Positions 8,866 to 18,480 of a stretch of 64,000 bases of DNA are shown in pieces (the first letter of the stretch is position 1; every line of letters starts with the position of its first letter). This DNA is from Frateuria_A sp035944355. Lineage in GTDB: Bacteria; Pseudomonadota; Gammaproteobacteria; Xanthomonadales; Rhodanobacteraceae. A program made the position numbers and the translations under genes. A model generated the notes under the pieces. The model worked only from the letters and a program-made list of their open reading frames with translations, ran no database searches and had not been told where the DNA came from. Where the stretch lies: assembly GCF_035944355.1 (NCBI RefSeq), contig NZ_DASZBH010000010.1, positions 221,206-285,205 on the forward strand, written 5' to 3'.

Positions 8866-11556
8866 ATGCCCAGGGATGCAGAGTGCAGAGGAGCGAGCTT
8901 GCCAGCATCCACCACGCCAGTGTCAGCAGAGGACGCCTTCCTCTCCGGTCGCGGGGGAATGGCAGGGCAGCTACGAGCCTTCGACTGGGCGACCACACCG
9001 TTGGGCCCGCTGAAGGATTGGCCCGGCTCGCTGCGCACGCTGGTGGCGATGATGCTGGAGAGCGAGCTGCCGATCGCCCTGGGCTGGGGTCCCGAACTCA
9101 CCTGCCTCTACAACGATGCCTATAGGCCCTTGCTGGGCAGCCGGCCCGAGGCGCTGGGCCGGCCCTTCCGCGAGGTCTGGCCCGAGGCGCGCAAGCTGAC
9201 CGAGCCGGTGATCCAGCAGGCGTTGCTGGGCAAGCCGAGCTGCTTCCGCGACGCGCGCTTCATGCTGGAACGGCACGGTTACCCGGAGCGGGCCTATTTC
9301 GACTACTGGATCGGCCCGGTGCGCGACGAGAGCGGCGGGGTGGCGGGCCTGATCAACCAGGCCATCGAAACCACCCAGCGCGTGCTGGCCGAACGGCGTC
9401 AGCGCTTCCGCTCGCGCCTGAGCGATGCCTTGCGCGACCTTGCCGATCCGCGCGCGGTGATGGCCGCCGCCGCGCGCCGTCTGGGGCGCCATCTGCACGC
9501 CGACCGTGTCGGCTACGCCGAACTCGACGAGAGCGGCGAGTACTTCACGGTCGAGCGCGACTGGGTCAACGGCGACATGCCGAGCAGCGTGGGGCGCCAT
9601 CGGCTGGACGAATTCGGACCGGACCTGGTCGCCGAAGCGCTGACCGGAGCCGCCCTGCGCATCACCGACCCGTTCGAGGACCCGCGCGTGGGCGAGCAGG
9701 CGGCCGAGGCCCATCACGCGCTGGGCGGTTTGCGCGCCAGCCTGACCGTGCCGCTGGTCAAGGGCGGGCGGCTGGCGGCCTTCCTCTCGGTGCAGCAGCG
9801 CAAACCGCGGCGCTGGACCGATGAGGACGAAGCCATCGCGCGCGAGGTGGCCGAACGCACCTGGGCGGCGGTCGAGCGCGCGCGCGCCGAGGCCGCGCTG
9901 CGCGCCACCAACAACCGGCTGAAGCTGATCCTGGAAAGCACCACCGGTTACGGCATCCTGACCATGGATCTGGAAGGGCGTATCACCCTTTGGAACCCGG
10001 GCGCCGAGCGGCTGATGGGATGGCGTGAGGAGGAGGTCCTGGGCCAGCCGGCCGCCATCTTCTTCACGCCCGAGGAGCGGGCGCGCGGCATCCCGCAGCT
10101 GGAGATGCGCCGCGCCGCCGAGACCGGGCGTGCGGTGGACGATCGCGAGCACCTGCGCAAGGACGGCTCGCGTTTCTTCGCCAGCGGTCTGCTGATGCCG
10201 CTGCGCAACGGAGGCGGCCGGCTGCTGGGCTACCTCAAGGTGCTGCGCGACCGCACGCTCGAGCACCAGGCCCGGGAGGCGCTCGAGCGCGGCGTGGCCG
10301 AGCGCACCGCCGAGCTGGCCGCGGCCAACCGCCAGTTGCTGGCGCAGATCGAGGAGCGCGAGCGGGTGGAGGCCACGCTGCGGCAGATGCAGCGGCTGGA
10401 AGCGGTGGGCCAGCTCACCTCCGGCGTGGCGCACGATTTCAACAACCTGCTGACCGTCATCACCGGCAACATCGGCATCCTCGAACGGGTGTGCGCGGAC
10501 AAGATCGACGCCGATCCGCGCATCCGCCAGCGGCTGACCTTCATGAAGGATGCCGCCAGCCGCGGCGCCAAGCTCACCGCGCAACTGCTCGCCTTTTCGC
10601 GGCGGCAGCGGCTGGAAGCCAAGGCGGTGGATCTCAACGGCATCGTCGTCGGCATGCGCGACTTGCTGCAGAGTTCCATGGGCGGCTCGGTGCAGTTGTC
10701 CATGAAGCTGCATCCGGGGCTGTGGCCGGCACTGGTCGATCCGACCCAGATCGAACTGGTGATACTCAACCTGGCGATCAACGCGCGCGACGCCTCGCCG
10801 GTGGGCGGCGATCTGATCGTGGAGACGGCCAACGTGGCGCTGCGCGAACCGGCTTCGCGGCCGGAGGAACCCGGTCCGGGCGACTACGTGATGGTGGCCG
10901 TCACCGATCACGGCAGCGGCATGACGCCCGAGGTGCTGGCGCGCGCCTTCGAGCCGTTCTTCACCACGAAGGAGGTGGGCAAGGGCTCGGGCTTGGGGCT
11001 GGCCCAGGTGTACGGCTTCGCCAAGCAGTCCGGCGGCGGCGTGCGGATCGATACGCGGCTGGGCGAGGGCAGCTCGATCAAGGTCTACCTGCCGCGCGCC
11101 GAAAGCGCCGAATCCTACGCGCAGGACGCCTCGCCTGCGGCAGCGCGCGAAGAACATGGGCCGGGCCGGCAGCGGATCCTGTTGGTCGACGACGATACCG
11201 ACGTGCGCGAGGTGACCGCGGCGATCCTTGCCGAGCGGGGCTACGAGGTGATCGAGGCCGGCAGCGGCGGTTCGGCGCTCGACGTGCTCGACCGCGAGGG
11301 CGCTGGCGTCGACCTGGTGCTGATGGACTACGCCATGCCCGGCATGAACGGTTCGGAGGTGGCGCGCGAAGCCCACGCCAAGCGGCCTTCGTTGCCGGTG
11401 CTGTTCATTACCGGCTATGCGGACTTCGCCGCCTTCAAGGAAGTGGGCGACGAGCGCATCGTGAGCAAGCCCTTCAGCGAGGAGGACCTGCTGGGCAAGG
11501 TGCAGGCCGCGCTCGGCGCGGATCACGAGGGCATCGGGTGGCAGCCGCGGGCATGA
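8866..11556 (+). CDS. hybrid sensor histidine kinase (PAS-GAF-PAS-HisKA-HATPase-REC)
   Basis: An 896-residue soluble kinase without membrane helices. Order: N-terminal PAS-like sensor (about 35-180; FDWATTPLGPLKDWP), GAF (about 185-330), PAS (about 350-470), a coiled coil (470-515), HisKA with phospho-acceptor His523 (GVAHDFNNLL), HATPase (N-box LAINARDA; SGLGLAQVYGF) and a C-terminal receiver with Asp821 (LVLMDYAMPG) and Lys in VSKPF. The lack of membrane segments suggests a cytoplasmic signal, perhaps redox, light or a small molecule. No response regulator gene adjoins it. ATG 8866 has no clear ribosome-binding site, so the first 20 or so residues are uncertain. Confidence 0.93.
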   Translation: MPRDAECRGASLPASTTPVSAEDAFLSGRGGMAGQLRAFDWATTPLGPLKDWPGSLRTLVAMMLESELPIALGWGPELTCLYNDAYRPLLGSRPEALGRPFREVWPEARKLTEPVIQQALLGKPSCFRDARFMLERHGYPERAYFDYWIGPVRDESGGVAGLINQAIETTQRVLAERRQRFRSRLSDALRDLADPRAVMAAAARRLGRHLHADRVGYAELDESGEYFTVERDWVNGDMPSSVGRHRLDEFGPDLVAEALTGAALRITDPFEDPRVGEQAAEAHHALGGLRASLTVPLVKGGRLAAFLSVQQRKPRRWTDEDEAIAREVAERTWAAVERARAEAALRATNNRLKLILESTTGYGILTMDLEGRITLWNPGAERLMGWREEEVLGQPAAIFFTPEERARGIPQLEMRRAAETGRAVDDREHLRKDGSRFFASGLLMPLRNGGGRLLGYLKVLRDRTLEHQAREALERGVAERTAELAAANRQLLAQIEERERVEATLRQMQRLEAVGQLTSGVAHDFNNLLTVITGNIGILERVCADKIDADPRIRQRLTFMKDAASRGAKLTAQLLAFSRRQRLEAKAVDLNGIVVGMRDLLQSSMGGSVQLSMKLHPGLWPALVDPTQIELVILNLAINARDASPVGGDLIVETANVALREPASRPEEPGPGDYVMVAVTDHGSGMTPEVLARAFEPFFTTKEVGKGSGLGLAQVYGFAKQSGGGVRIDTRLGEGSSIKVYLPRAESAESYAQDASPAAAREEHGPGRQRILLVDDDTDVREVTAAILAERGYEVIEAGSGGSALDVLDREGAGVDLVLMDYAMPGMNGSEVAREAHAKRPSLPVLFITGYADFAAFKEVGDERIVSKPFSEEDLLGKVQAALGADHEGIGWQPRA

Positions 11557-11820
11557 GGGCGGCAGGCATGCATCCGGCGGCCACGCGCCTCACGGGGTGA
11601 GTCGGTGTGCCCTGGCCCGGCGCTGCGCGGCCTCCCGGCCTTGCGCCGGCATCGCCGGAAAGCCGATCGCGCCGGCCTGCAGCATCCGCGCGCGCATGGG
11701 GACGCTTGTCGGCCCGGCGGCACGCCGCGCAAGGCCCATTCAAGCTCCAGGCGGCATGGCCGATAAGCGACGGGCAGCCCTATTTGCCGGACGCGCCGTG
11801 GCCGGTGCGGAGAGAAGCGC

Positions 11821-13083
11821 TTGAACCTGTCCGTAATTCCCGATTTCCTGGCCATCGGCGGGCTCGTGCTGGTGTTCGGCTCGTTGCTCAAGCGCACCCG
11901 GCAGACGCGGCTGCGCTACTGGCTGGTCGGCTGGGCGATGATCCTGGTCCACATCGTCGCGCAGCTGGCCGAGCGCAACCTCGGCCGGGGCGCGACGGCG
12001 GACGCCGCGCTGGCGGTTTCGCTGTCGATGCTGCTGCTGACCAGCGTCGCCTTCATCTGGGCCGGCTCCGACACGCGCTCGGCGTGGTGGCGGGACCTCT
12101 CCGTCACGCTGCTGGCGGCGGCGCCGGACGTGGCCTTTTTCGTGCTCGCCTCCTACGGCGCCCAGGCGCCCATGGCCTACCTGGCATGCACGGCGCTGGG
12201 CCTGGCTTCGACCATGTGGGTGGTGCGCCGCGATCGGCGCCGGCCGGCCTGGCTCATGCCGGCACTGGTGGGCTTCTACGCCCTGCAGGCCTGGTTCGCA
12301 TGGCGGGGCGCGATCGACGACGCGCTCAACTGGATGCTGTTCTGGCACTACCTGGCCGTGGCGTTCTGCTTCTACCGCGGCGCGCTCGCGCCTTCGGTGG
12401 GCGTGGTGTTCACTACGGTGAGTTTCATCGCCTGGGCGGCCGTGTTTCCGGTTTCCGCGGCGCTCGATCCGTGGCTGGGCGGCTGGGGCATCGAGAGCGA
12501 GGCCTGGAACCTGCCCAAGTTCCTGGTGGCCACCGGCATGATCTTCACCCTGCTGGAGGAACAGATCGGCCACGCCGAGCACGCTTCCCAGCATGATGCG
12601 CTCACCGGCTTGCCCAACCGGCGGGTGTTCGCGCGTCGGCTCGAACATGCGCTCAAGCGCGCGCGCGATGGCGGCGGGCGCGTCGCAATGCTGGTGATCG
12701 ACCTCGACGACTTCAAGCGCATCAACGACACGCTGGGTCATGCGGCCGGCGACGCGCTGCTGCATTTCGTGGCGCAGCGGCTGCAGCAAGGAATCCGCGT
12801 GGGCGACACGCTGGCGCGCCTGGGCGGCGATGAGTTCGCCGCGATCCTGCCCGATGTGGCCGACCGCGCGGCCGCGCAGGCGCGTGCCGATCGTCTGGCG
12901 CGTGCCTTCGAGGCGAGCCTGCAGTTCCAGGGACACCGGCTGTCCATCGGCGCGAGCATCGGCCTGGCGATGTATCCGGAGGACGGCACCGACGAGACCC
13001 GCCTGTACGCCGCCGCCGACCGCGCCATGTACGCCTGCAAGCTCGCCGAGCGGCAGGGACCGGCCGGTCCCGAGCTGGCCTAG
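11821..13083 (+). CDS. membrane-bound GGDEF diguanylate cyclase
   Basis: A 420-residue protein with six or seven N-terminal transmembrane helices (residues 1-245), a short linker and a GGDEF domain (about 255-415). The domain opens with HDALTGLPNRR, keeps the signature RLGGDEF and ends with ADRAMYACK, so c-di-GMP synthesis from two GTP is expected. No RxxD product-inhibition site is obvious five residues before GGDEF (DTLARLGGDEF). TTG start at 11821 is preceded by GGAGA at ideal spacing. Its stop shares the palindrome CTAG with that of the convergent GGDEF-EAL gene. Confidence 0.93.
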   Translation: MNLSVIPDFLAIGGLVLVFGSLLKRTRQTRLRYWLVGWAMILVHIVAQLAERNLGRGATADAALAVSLSMLLLTSVAFIWAGSDTRSAWWRDLSVTLLAAAPDVAFFVLASYGAQAPMAYLACTALGLASTMWVVRRDRRRPAWLMPALVGFYALQAWFAWRGAIDDALNWMLFWHYLAVAFCFYRGALAPSVGVVFTTVSFIAWAAVFPVSAALDPWLGGWGIESEAWNLPKFLVATGMIFTLLEEQIGHAEHASQHDALTGLPNRRVFARRLEHALKRARDGGGRVAMLVIDLDDFKRINDTLGHAAGDALLHFVAQRLQQGIRVGDTLARLGGDEFAAILPDVADRAAAQARADRLARAFEASLQFQGHRLSIGASIGLAMYPEDGTDETRLYAAADRAMYACKLAERQGPAGPELA

Positions 13084-15290
13084 TTCCAGTCGAGCGAGGA
13101 ACTGTCCGGTGCCGGCGGACCATCCTCCGCGGCGTCCGGCGTATGGCGTTGCGCCTGCGGCAGCGTGCGCGCCTGGTGGTGCTCGGCCAGCCACTGGCGG
13201 AAGCCGGATTCCTCCATCGGACGGCAGATCAGGTAGCCCTGCAGGCCGTCGCAGCCGAGGCGTTCGAGGGCCAGCCGCTGCGGCACGGTCTCCACGCCCT
13301 CGGCCACCGCGGCGATGCCCAGCCGGTGCGCCACGTCGATGATGAATCCGGCCAGCGGGTTGGCGGCGTTGGGGTGCAGTTCGCTGACGAAGGCGCGGTC
13401 GACCTTGAGCACGTCCAGCGGCAGCCGCTGCAGGTAGCTCAGCGACGAATAGCCGGTGCCGAAATCGTCGAGCGCGAGGCAGAAGCCCGTGTTGGCGAGC
13501 TGGCGAAGGGTGTCCAGGGCATGGTCGAAATCCTGCAGCAGGGCGCTTTCGGTCAGTTCCAGGGTCAGCCGCGACGGCTCGATGCCGGCGGCGCGCACCT
13601 GTGCCTCGAGCTGCGCGGCGAAGTGTGGATGGTTGAGTTGCCGCGCGCTCACGTTCACCCCCAGCCGGCCGCCGAAGCCCACGCCATCGCGGTCCCAGCT
13701 GCGGATGTGCGCGCAAGCCTCGCCGATCACCCAGGCGCCCAGCGCGTGGATCAGGCCGGTCTCCTCGGCCAGCGGGATGAACACCGCGGGCGACAGTTCG
13801 CCCAGTTGCGGGTGGTGCCAGCGCAGCAGCGCCTCGGCGCCGAGCAGATCGCCGCGGCGATTGACCTGCGGCTGGAAGTGCAGCGCGAACTGCGCGGGCA
13901 TGCGTTGCTGCTCCAGCGCGGTACGCAGGCCGCGCTCCAGCGCCAGGCGGGTGTCGGCCTCCTGCTGCATCGGTGCGAGGAACAGCCGCACGGTGTTGCG
14001 GCCGGCGGCCTTGGCCCGGTACAGCGCGATGTCGGCGCGGCGCAGCAGGTCGGCCACGCCCTCCTCGCCTGCCGGGAACAGCGCCACGCCCACGCTCGCG
14101 CCCACGGCCAGGATGCGGCTGTCCACCGCCACCGGCTCGGCCAGCCGCGCGACCATGCGCTCGGCCGCCTGCTGCGCCTGTGCCTGGGCCGCTTCGGCCG
14201 CGACGGCCAGCCGACCCAGCACCAGCACGAACTCGTCGCCGCCCAGCCGCGCAAGCATCGCGTCGGCGGGCGCCGCGGCGAGCAGGCGATCGGCGATCGC
14301 CTCCAGCATGCGGTCGCCCACGGGATGGCCGAGCGCGTCGTTGATCGTTTTGAAATTGTCCAGGTCGATCAGCAGCACGGCCCCGTGCTGGCCGCGGGCC
14401 GCCGCCTCGGCGTGCAGCTCGGCCAGGTGATCGAGCGCGCGCAGCCGGTTGGGCAGGCCGGTGAGGCTGTCATGGTAGGCGACGTGGCGCAGGCTGAACT
14501 CGGCCTCGCGGCGGGTGTGCGCCTCGGCCTCCAGCCGCAGCGTGGTCTGTTCCAGTTGCACCGTACGCTGGTGCAGCTGCGCGGCCAGCGAGAGGCCCAT
14601 CAGCAGCACGAACGGCAGGAACGAGAAGGCATCCAGGTAGGGGTAGCGGTGGCCGAGCGCGTCGATCATGACGTCGCCCCAGAGCAGGGCGGCGAACTGC
14701 GCCAGCAGGCAGACCGCCAGCAGCATGCCGCGCAGCCGCTCGCCCGCGCGCGCCTGCGCCACCGCGCACCACAGCGCCCACAGGAAGGCGAGGTAAGTCA
14801 GGACGTGGAAGACCAGGCCCCAGGTCGAGGCGGTGCCGGCCAAGTCATACAGCCGCTCGCCCCACGGCAGCGTGATGCCGGTGCCGGGCGTCACCCGTAC
14901 GAAGAACAAGGTGCCGGGAAGGTCGAGGTTGAGCCAGGTGAAGAATCCCGCCACGGCGCCGACGGCGATCTGCAGCCGCCGCTGCGCCGGGCCGCCGGTA
15001 TAGGCGCGGATGAACACCACGAAGGGCAGGAAGGAGATGGCCGCCGCGCTGATCATGGTGCGCAGGGCGGCGGTGGCCACCTCTACCCGCGTGGCCGTAT
15101 GCAGCAGCGCGTTGGCGAACGCGAGGGTGGCGATGCACAGGCACAGCATGGCGTAGGAGAGGTACATCGCCTCGCGGCGGCGCCACAGGCCGATGACGGC
15201 GAACTGCGTGCCTGAGGCGAGTGCGATGCCCGCCGCGGCGAGCAAGGCGGCAGTGTAATAACCGAATGTGATGGGCCATGCCTCAACCAC
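13080..15290 (-). CDS. membrane-bound GGDEF-EAL protein
   Basis: About 736 residues from the GTG at 15290, which has a strong GAGGGGGG ribosome-binding site; a TTG 17 codons upstream is less likely. Seven or so transmembrane helices fill residues 1-230, then a coiled linker, a GGDEF domain (HDSLTGLPNRLRAL; intact RLGGDEF) and an EAL domain (GAEALLRWHHP; LELTESALL; LDDFGTGYSSLSYL; AEGVET; LQGYLICRP). Both active-site sets look intact, so it may make or degrade c-di-GMP, or use GTP to activate the EAL domain. Adjacent to a second membrane cyclase and two kinases. Confidence 0.94.
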   Translation of the reverse strand: MVEAWPITFGYYTAALLAAAGIALASGTQFAVIGLWRRREAMYLSYAMLCLCIATLAFANALLHTATRVEVATAALRTMISAAAISFLPFVVFIRAYTGGPAQRRLQIAVGAVAGFFTWLNLDLPGTLFFVRVTPGTGITLPWGERLYDLAGTASTWGLVFHVLTYLAFLWALWCAVAQARAGERLRGMLLAVCLLAQFAALLWGDVMIDALGHRYPYLDAFSFLPFVLLMGLSLAAQLHQRTVQLEQTTLRLEAEAHTRREAEFSLRHVAYHDSLTGLPNRLRALDHLAELHAEAAARGQHGAVLLIDLDNFKTINDALGHPVGDRMLEAIADRLLAAAPADAMLARLGGDEFVLVLGRLAVAAEAAQAQAQQAAERMVARLAEPVAVDSRILAVGASVGVALFPAGEEGVADLLRRADIALYRAKAAGRNTVRLFLAPMQQEADTRLALERGLRTALEQQRMPAQFALHFQPQVNRRGDLLGAEALLRWHHPQLGELSPAVFIPLAEETGLIHALGAWVIGEACAHIRSWDRDGVGFGGRLGVNVSARQLNHPHFAAQLEAQVRAAGIEPSRLTLELTESALLQDFDHALDTLRQLANTGFCLALDDFGTGYSSLSYLQRLPLDVLKVDRAFVSELHPNAANPLAGFIIDVAHRLGIAAVAEGVETVPQRLALERLGCDGLQGYLICRPMEESGFRQWLAEHHQARTLPQAQRHTPDAAEDGPPAPDSSSLDWN

Positions 15291-15398
15291 GGTGCCCCCC
15301 TCGCATGCATGGGCTACCTTCGCACGATAGCCCAACCGCAAGGGTGCGCACAGCAGGCGCCACGACCGGGCGTGGCGGGCCTGCGCCCGCCTGTTCGC

Positions 15399-18305
15399 TC
15401 ACACGGCGCTGCTACCCCTCGCCGCGTCCCGGTCCCGGCCCAGCGCATCGCCGAGCGGGGCCTCGATGGTGCAGGTCACGCCGCCCGGGGCGAACGCCAG
15501 CTCCACCCGGCCGCCGATCTCGTGGCGCAGCCCGCGCTCGATCAGCCGCGAACCGAAGCCGCGGCGCGCCGGAGGCACCACCGCCGGACCGCCGGACTCG
15601 GTCCAGAGCAGGCGCAGCAAACTCCCCTCTATGCTCCACTCGATCGCCACCTCGCCTTCCGCCCCCGACAGCGCGCCGTACTTGACCGCGTTGGTGCACA
15701 GCTCGTGCAGCACCATGGCGAAGGCCAGCGCATGCCGCGGCGGCAGCCACGCGGCCGGACCATGCACGTGCAGCCGGTCATGCCGATCGTCGCGATAGGG
15801 TGCGATGGCCTCCCGCACGATGTCTCCCAGCGCTGCGCCGCCCCAGCTTTCGCGGGTGAGGATGTCGTGGGCCCGCGACAGCGCCAACAGCCGGCCCTCG
15901 AACTGCTGGCGCGCGTCGTCCGGATCGGTGCCCGCGCGGAAGCTCTGCATCGCCATCGACTGCACCGTCGCCAGGGTGTTCTTGACACGGTGATTGAGCT
16001 CGTTGAGCAGCAGCCGCTGGTGTTCATCGTGGCGCTTGTGCTCGGTGATGTCGTTGAAGATCACCGCTACGCGCCGGCGCGTGCCGTCGTCCAGCCGGCC
16101 GGCGTAGACGTCGAACACGCGGCCGTGGGTCACCAGCCCCTGCTCGAAGCGGAAGGCCTCGCCGGTGCCGATCACGCTGTCGAAGGTGTCGTACCAGAAC
16201 CGCGGCAGCTCGGGGAACACCTCGCGCATGCTGCGGCCGACCACCCCGCCGGCGCCGGTGTGCGTCACGAACGCCGGATTGGTGGCCAGATAGCAATAGT
16301 CCGAGGGCACCCCGGGCGCGGTGTCCACCTTCTCGAGCAGGCAGAAACCCTCGTCGATGGCGTCAAACAGCGCCCGATAACGCCGTTCGCTCTCGCGCAG
16401 GGCGTGCTCGGCCCGCGCCCGGGCCACGGCTGCCCAGGTGCGCTCGGCGACCGCGCCGACCAGCGCCACCTCCTCGTCGCGCCAGTGCCGCGGCCGCGTC
16501 TGGTGCACGTAGAACGCGGCGACGAAACGGCCGCCCTTGAACAGCGGCACGCCGATGCCCGCGCGGGTGTGGCCGGCCCCGGCGTAGGCATGTTCGGCGC
16601 CGCGCGTGCGCGCGTCCTCCTGCGTATCGTCGATCACCACGGTCTGGCCGGCGCGGTACTGGGCCAGCACGCCGGTGCCGAAGTCGGCCAGCCGCGTCTG
16701 GCCCGCCAGGCTGGCCATGACGCCGTCGGTCCAGTCGCGTTCGACCTGGAAATACTGGCCGCATCGGGTCACTTCACCGTAGCCGCAGCGGCCCACGCCC
16801 AGGTGGCGGCCGACCATGTCGCTGACCGTGGCCACGGTCAGCGCGGCATCGTTGAGGTCGCGCACGCGGTCGTCCAATTGCAGCAGGAAGGACTGGCGCG
16901 CCTCGCCCAGGCGCAGCCGCTCCTCCATGCGGCGGCGCTCGCTGGTGTCGCGCGAGACACCGGCGACCTGCGCGATGCGCCCCTCGCGGTCGTGCACAGG
17001 ACCCCAGATGAACTGGAAATAGGCGCGCACGCCGCCGGGACTGGTGAAGCGGATCTCGTCCTCGATCGCCTCGCCGGTGTCGAAGATGCGCGACAGGTGT
17101 CGGTCGAGCCGGCGGGCGAGGCCGGGGGGATAGCCGAGTTGATCGAGCGTCTTGCCCAGCGGATCGTCCGTGGTCAGGCCGAGCAGCTGCCGCATCGCGC
17201 GGTTGACGTAGGTAAGGCGATGACCGGCGTCGAACGCGTAGACATGGTCGGAAATGGCGTCCAGCAGCGCAGCGAGGGACGGGGGGGTTGCCTGCTCGTG
17301 GGCCAGGGTCGCATCGCTGGCTTCGCGCAGCCGTGCCATCAGCGCCCGGTGCTCGCGGTCCAGCTGCGCCTGCGCTTCGCCGGCGCTGCGCAATTGCAGC
17401 AGTTCGGTCACGTCCTCGGCGCGGTGGATGATCAGCGCGACCTCGCCTTGCGGATCGAGCACGGGCGAGTTGATGTACGTCCACCAGCGCAGGCCGTGAC
17501 CTCCGGCTGGACCGTCGCGGATCGCCGCCGGCACGGTGTCGGGCATGCGGTGGGCCAACACCCGGTCGAGCGAGGCGCGCAACTGGCTTTCCACGGCCAG
17601 GCGGTTGGGCGACCCGGCGAACAGGTCGAACACCGGATGCCCCAGCAGGTGGGCGTGGCTGCCGGCCCGCGCACGCAGCGAGGCGTCATTGGCGGCCACC
17701 ACGGTGAAATCCGGCGGTGCGAGCAGCAGCAACGGAGCGGGCGCTGCCTGGAACAACGCGCGAAAGTCCGAGCCGAGCCTGGCGTCGTGGATCAGTTCGT
17801 GCAGCTGCCCTTCAGTGCGCTGCCGCGTGGTGTTCTCGACGGCCGTGTGCCATATGCCCGCCACCAGCCCATAGCGGTCGCGGATGGCCGAAAAGGTGAC
17901 AGTGAAGAAGCGTTCCTCCGGCACGCCGGTGGGGCCGGGCAGCCGTACCGGCCAGTCTTCCGCCAGTGTGGGTTCGCCGCTTGCCAGCACGCGGTCGAGC
18001 ACCGGACCGAGCAGGTCGGCGGCGCCGGGCCAGCCCTCCAGCACCGGACGCCCGAGCATTGCCGGATGCCGGTCCTCCGACAGCGCGCGATAAGCGTCGT
18101 TGTAGAGCTGAAGCCGCTGTTCGCCCCACAGGACGGCGGTGGGCGTCGGCGAGGCCAGGCAGATGTCGATCGCTGTGCGCAGGTGCGGCGGCCATCCGGC
18201 GATGGGGCCGAGCGCGGTCGCGGACCAGTCGTGCCGGCGGATGCACTCGCCCATCTCGCCCAGGCCGGTCGGCCAGGAGGATGCGTGGCGCGTGCTCTGA
18301 ACCAT
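15399..18305 (-). CDS. HWE-family multi-PAS/GAF sensor histidine kinase
   Basis: A 968-residue cytoplasmic kinase; the start at 18305 is chosen because GGGAG precedes it at good spacing. The N-terminal sensor (HDWSATALGPIAGWPPHLRT, then LYNDAYRAL) matches the layout of the hybrid kinase at 8866. Several PAS domains follow (VYAFDAGHRLTYVNRAM; VAGVSRDTSERRRMEE), a GAF domain (DRVRDLNDAALTVATVSDMV), another PAS, then a kinase core with phospho-His in NHRVKNTLATVQSMA, N-box VLHELCTNAVKYGAL and a WTESGGP end. These are HWE/HisKA_2 features, often seen in general-stress and light-responsive kinases. No receiver is present. Confidence 0.92.
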   Translation of the reverse strand: MVQSTRHASSWPTGLGEMGECIRRHDWSATALGPIAGWPPHLRTAIDICLASPTPTAVLWGEQRLQLYNDAYRALSEDRHPAMLGRPVLEGWPGAADLLGPVLDRVLASGEPTLAEDWPVRLPGPTGVPEERFFTVTFSAIRDRYGLVAGIWHTAVENTTRQRTEGQLHELIHDARLGSDFRALFQAAPAPLLLLAPPDFTVVAANDASLRARAGSHAHLLGHPVFDLFAGSPNRLAVESQLRASLDRVLAHRMPDTVPAAIRDGPAGGHGLRWWTYINSPVLDPQGEVALIIHRAEDVTELLQLRSAGEAQAQLDREHRALMARLREASDATLAHEQATPPSLAALLDAISDHVYAFDAGHRLTYVNRAMRQLLGLTTDDPLGKTLDQLGYPPGLARRLDRHLSRIFDTGEAIEDEIRFTSPGGVRAYFQFIWGPVHDREGRIAQVAGVSRDTSERRRMEERLRLGEARQSFLLQLDDRVRDLNDAALTVATVSDMVGRHLGVGRCGYGEVTRCGQYFQVERDWTDGVMASLAGQTRLADFGTGVLAQYRAGQTVVIDDTQEDARTRGAEHAYAGAGHTRAGIGVPLFKGGRFVAAFYVHQTRPRHWRDEEVALVGAVAERTWAAVARARAEHALRESERRYRALFDAIDEGFCLLEKVDTAPGVPSDYCYLATNPAFVTHTGAGGVVGRSMREVFPELPRFWYDTFDSVIGTGEAFRFEQGLVTHGRVFDVYAGRLDDGTRRRVAVIFNDITEHKRHDEHQRLLLNELNHRVKNTLATVQSMAMQSFRAGTDPDDARQQFEGRLLALSRAHDILTRESWGGAALGDIVREAIAPYRDDRHDRLHVHGPAAWLPPRHALAFAMVLHELCTNAVKYGALSGAEGEVAIEWSIEGSLLRLLWTESGGPAVVPPARRGFGSRLIERGLRHEIGGRVELAFAPGGVTCTIEAPLGDALGRDRDAARGSSAV

Positions 18306-18480
18306 GGAAGGCTCCCTGGTCGACCGCTCCGGCATCATGGCAGCATGCTTTGCCCGTAAAAAGCTGACGCGGAAGGTTTTTTTCCGAGGACAACGGACGC
18401 AGGCGGGGATTGTCGATCTGCGTCGCTCCCGTACGACGCCTGGATGAGGGCGCCGCCGGCGCCCGACTGAGGAAACCGCT

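Noticed and set aside
8971..11526. Long open frame opposite the hybrid kinase
   Set aside because: His/Gln/Arg-rich shadow frame; the kinase carries all recognisable motifs.
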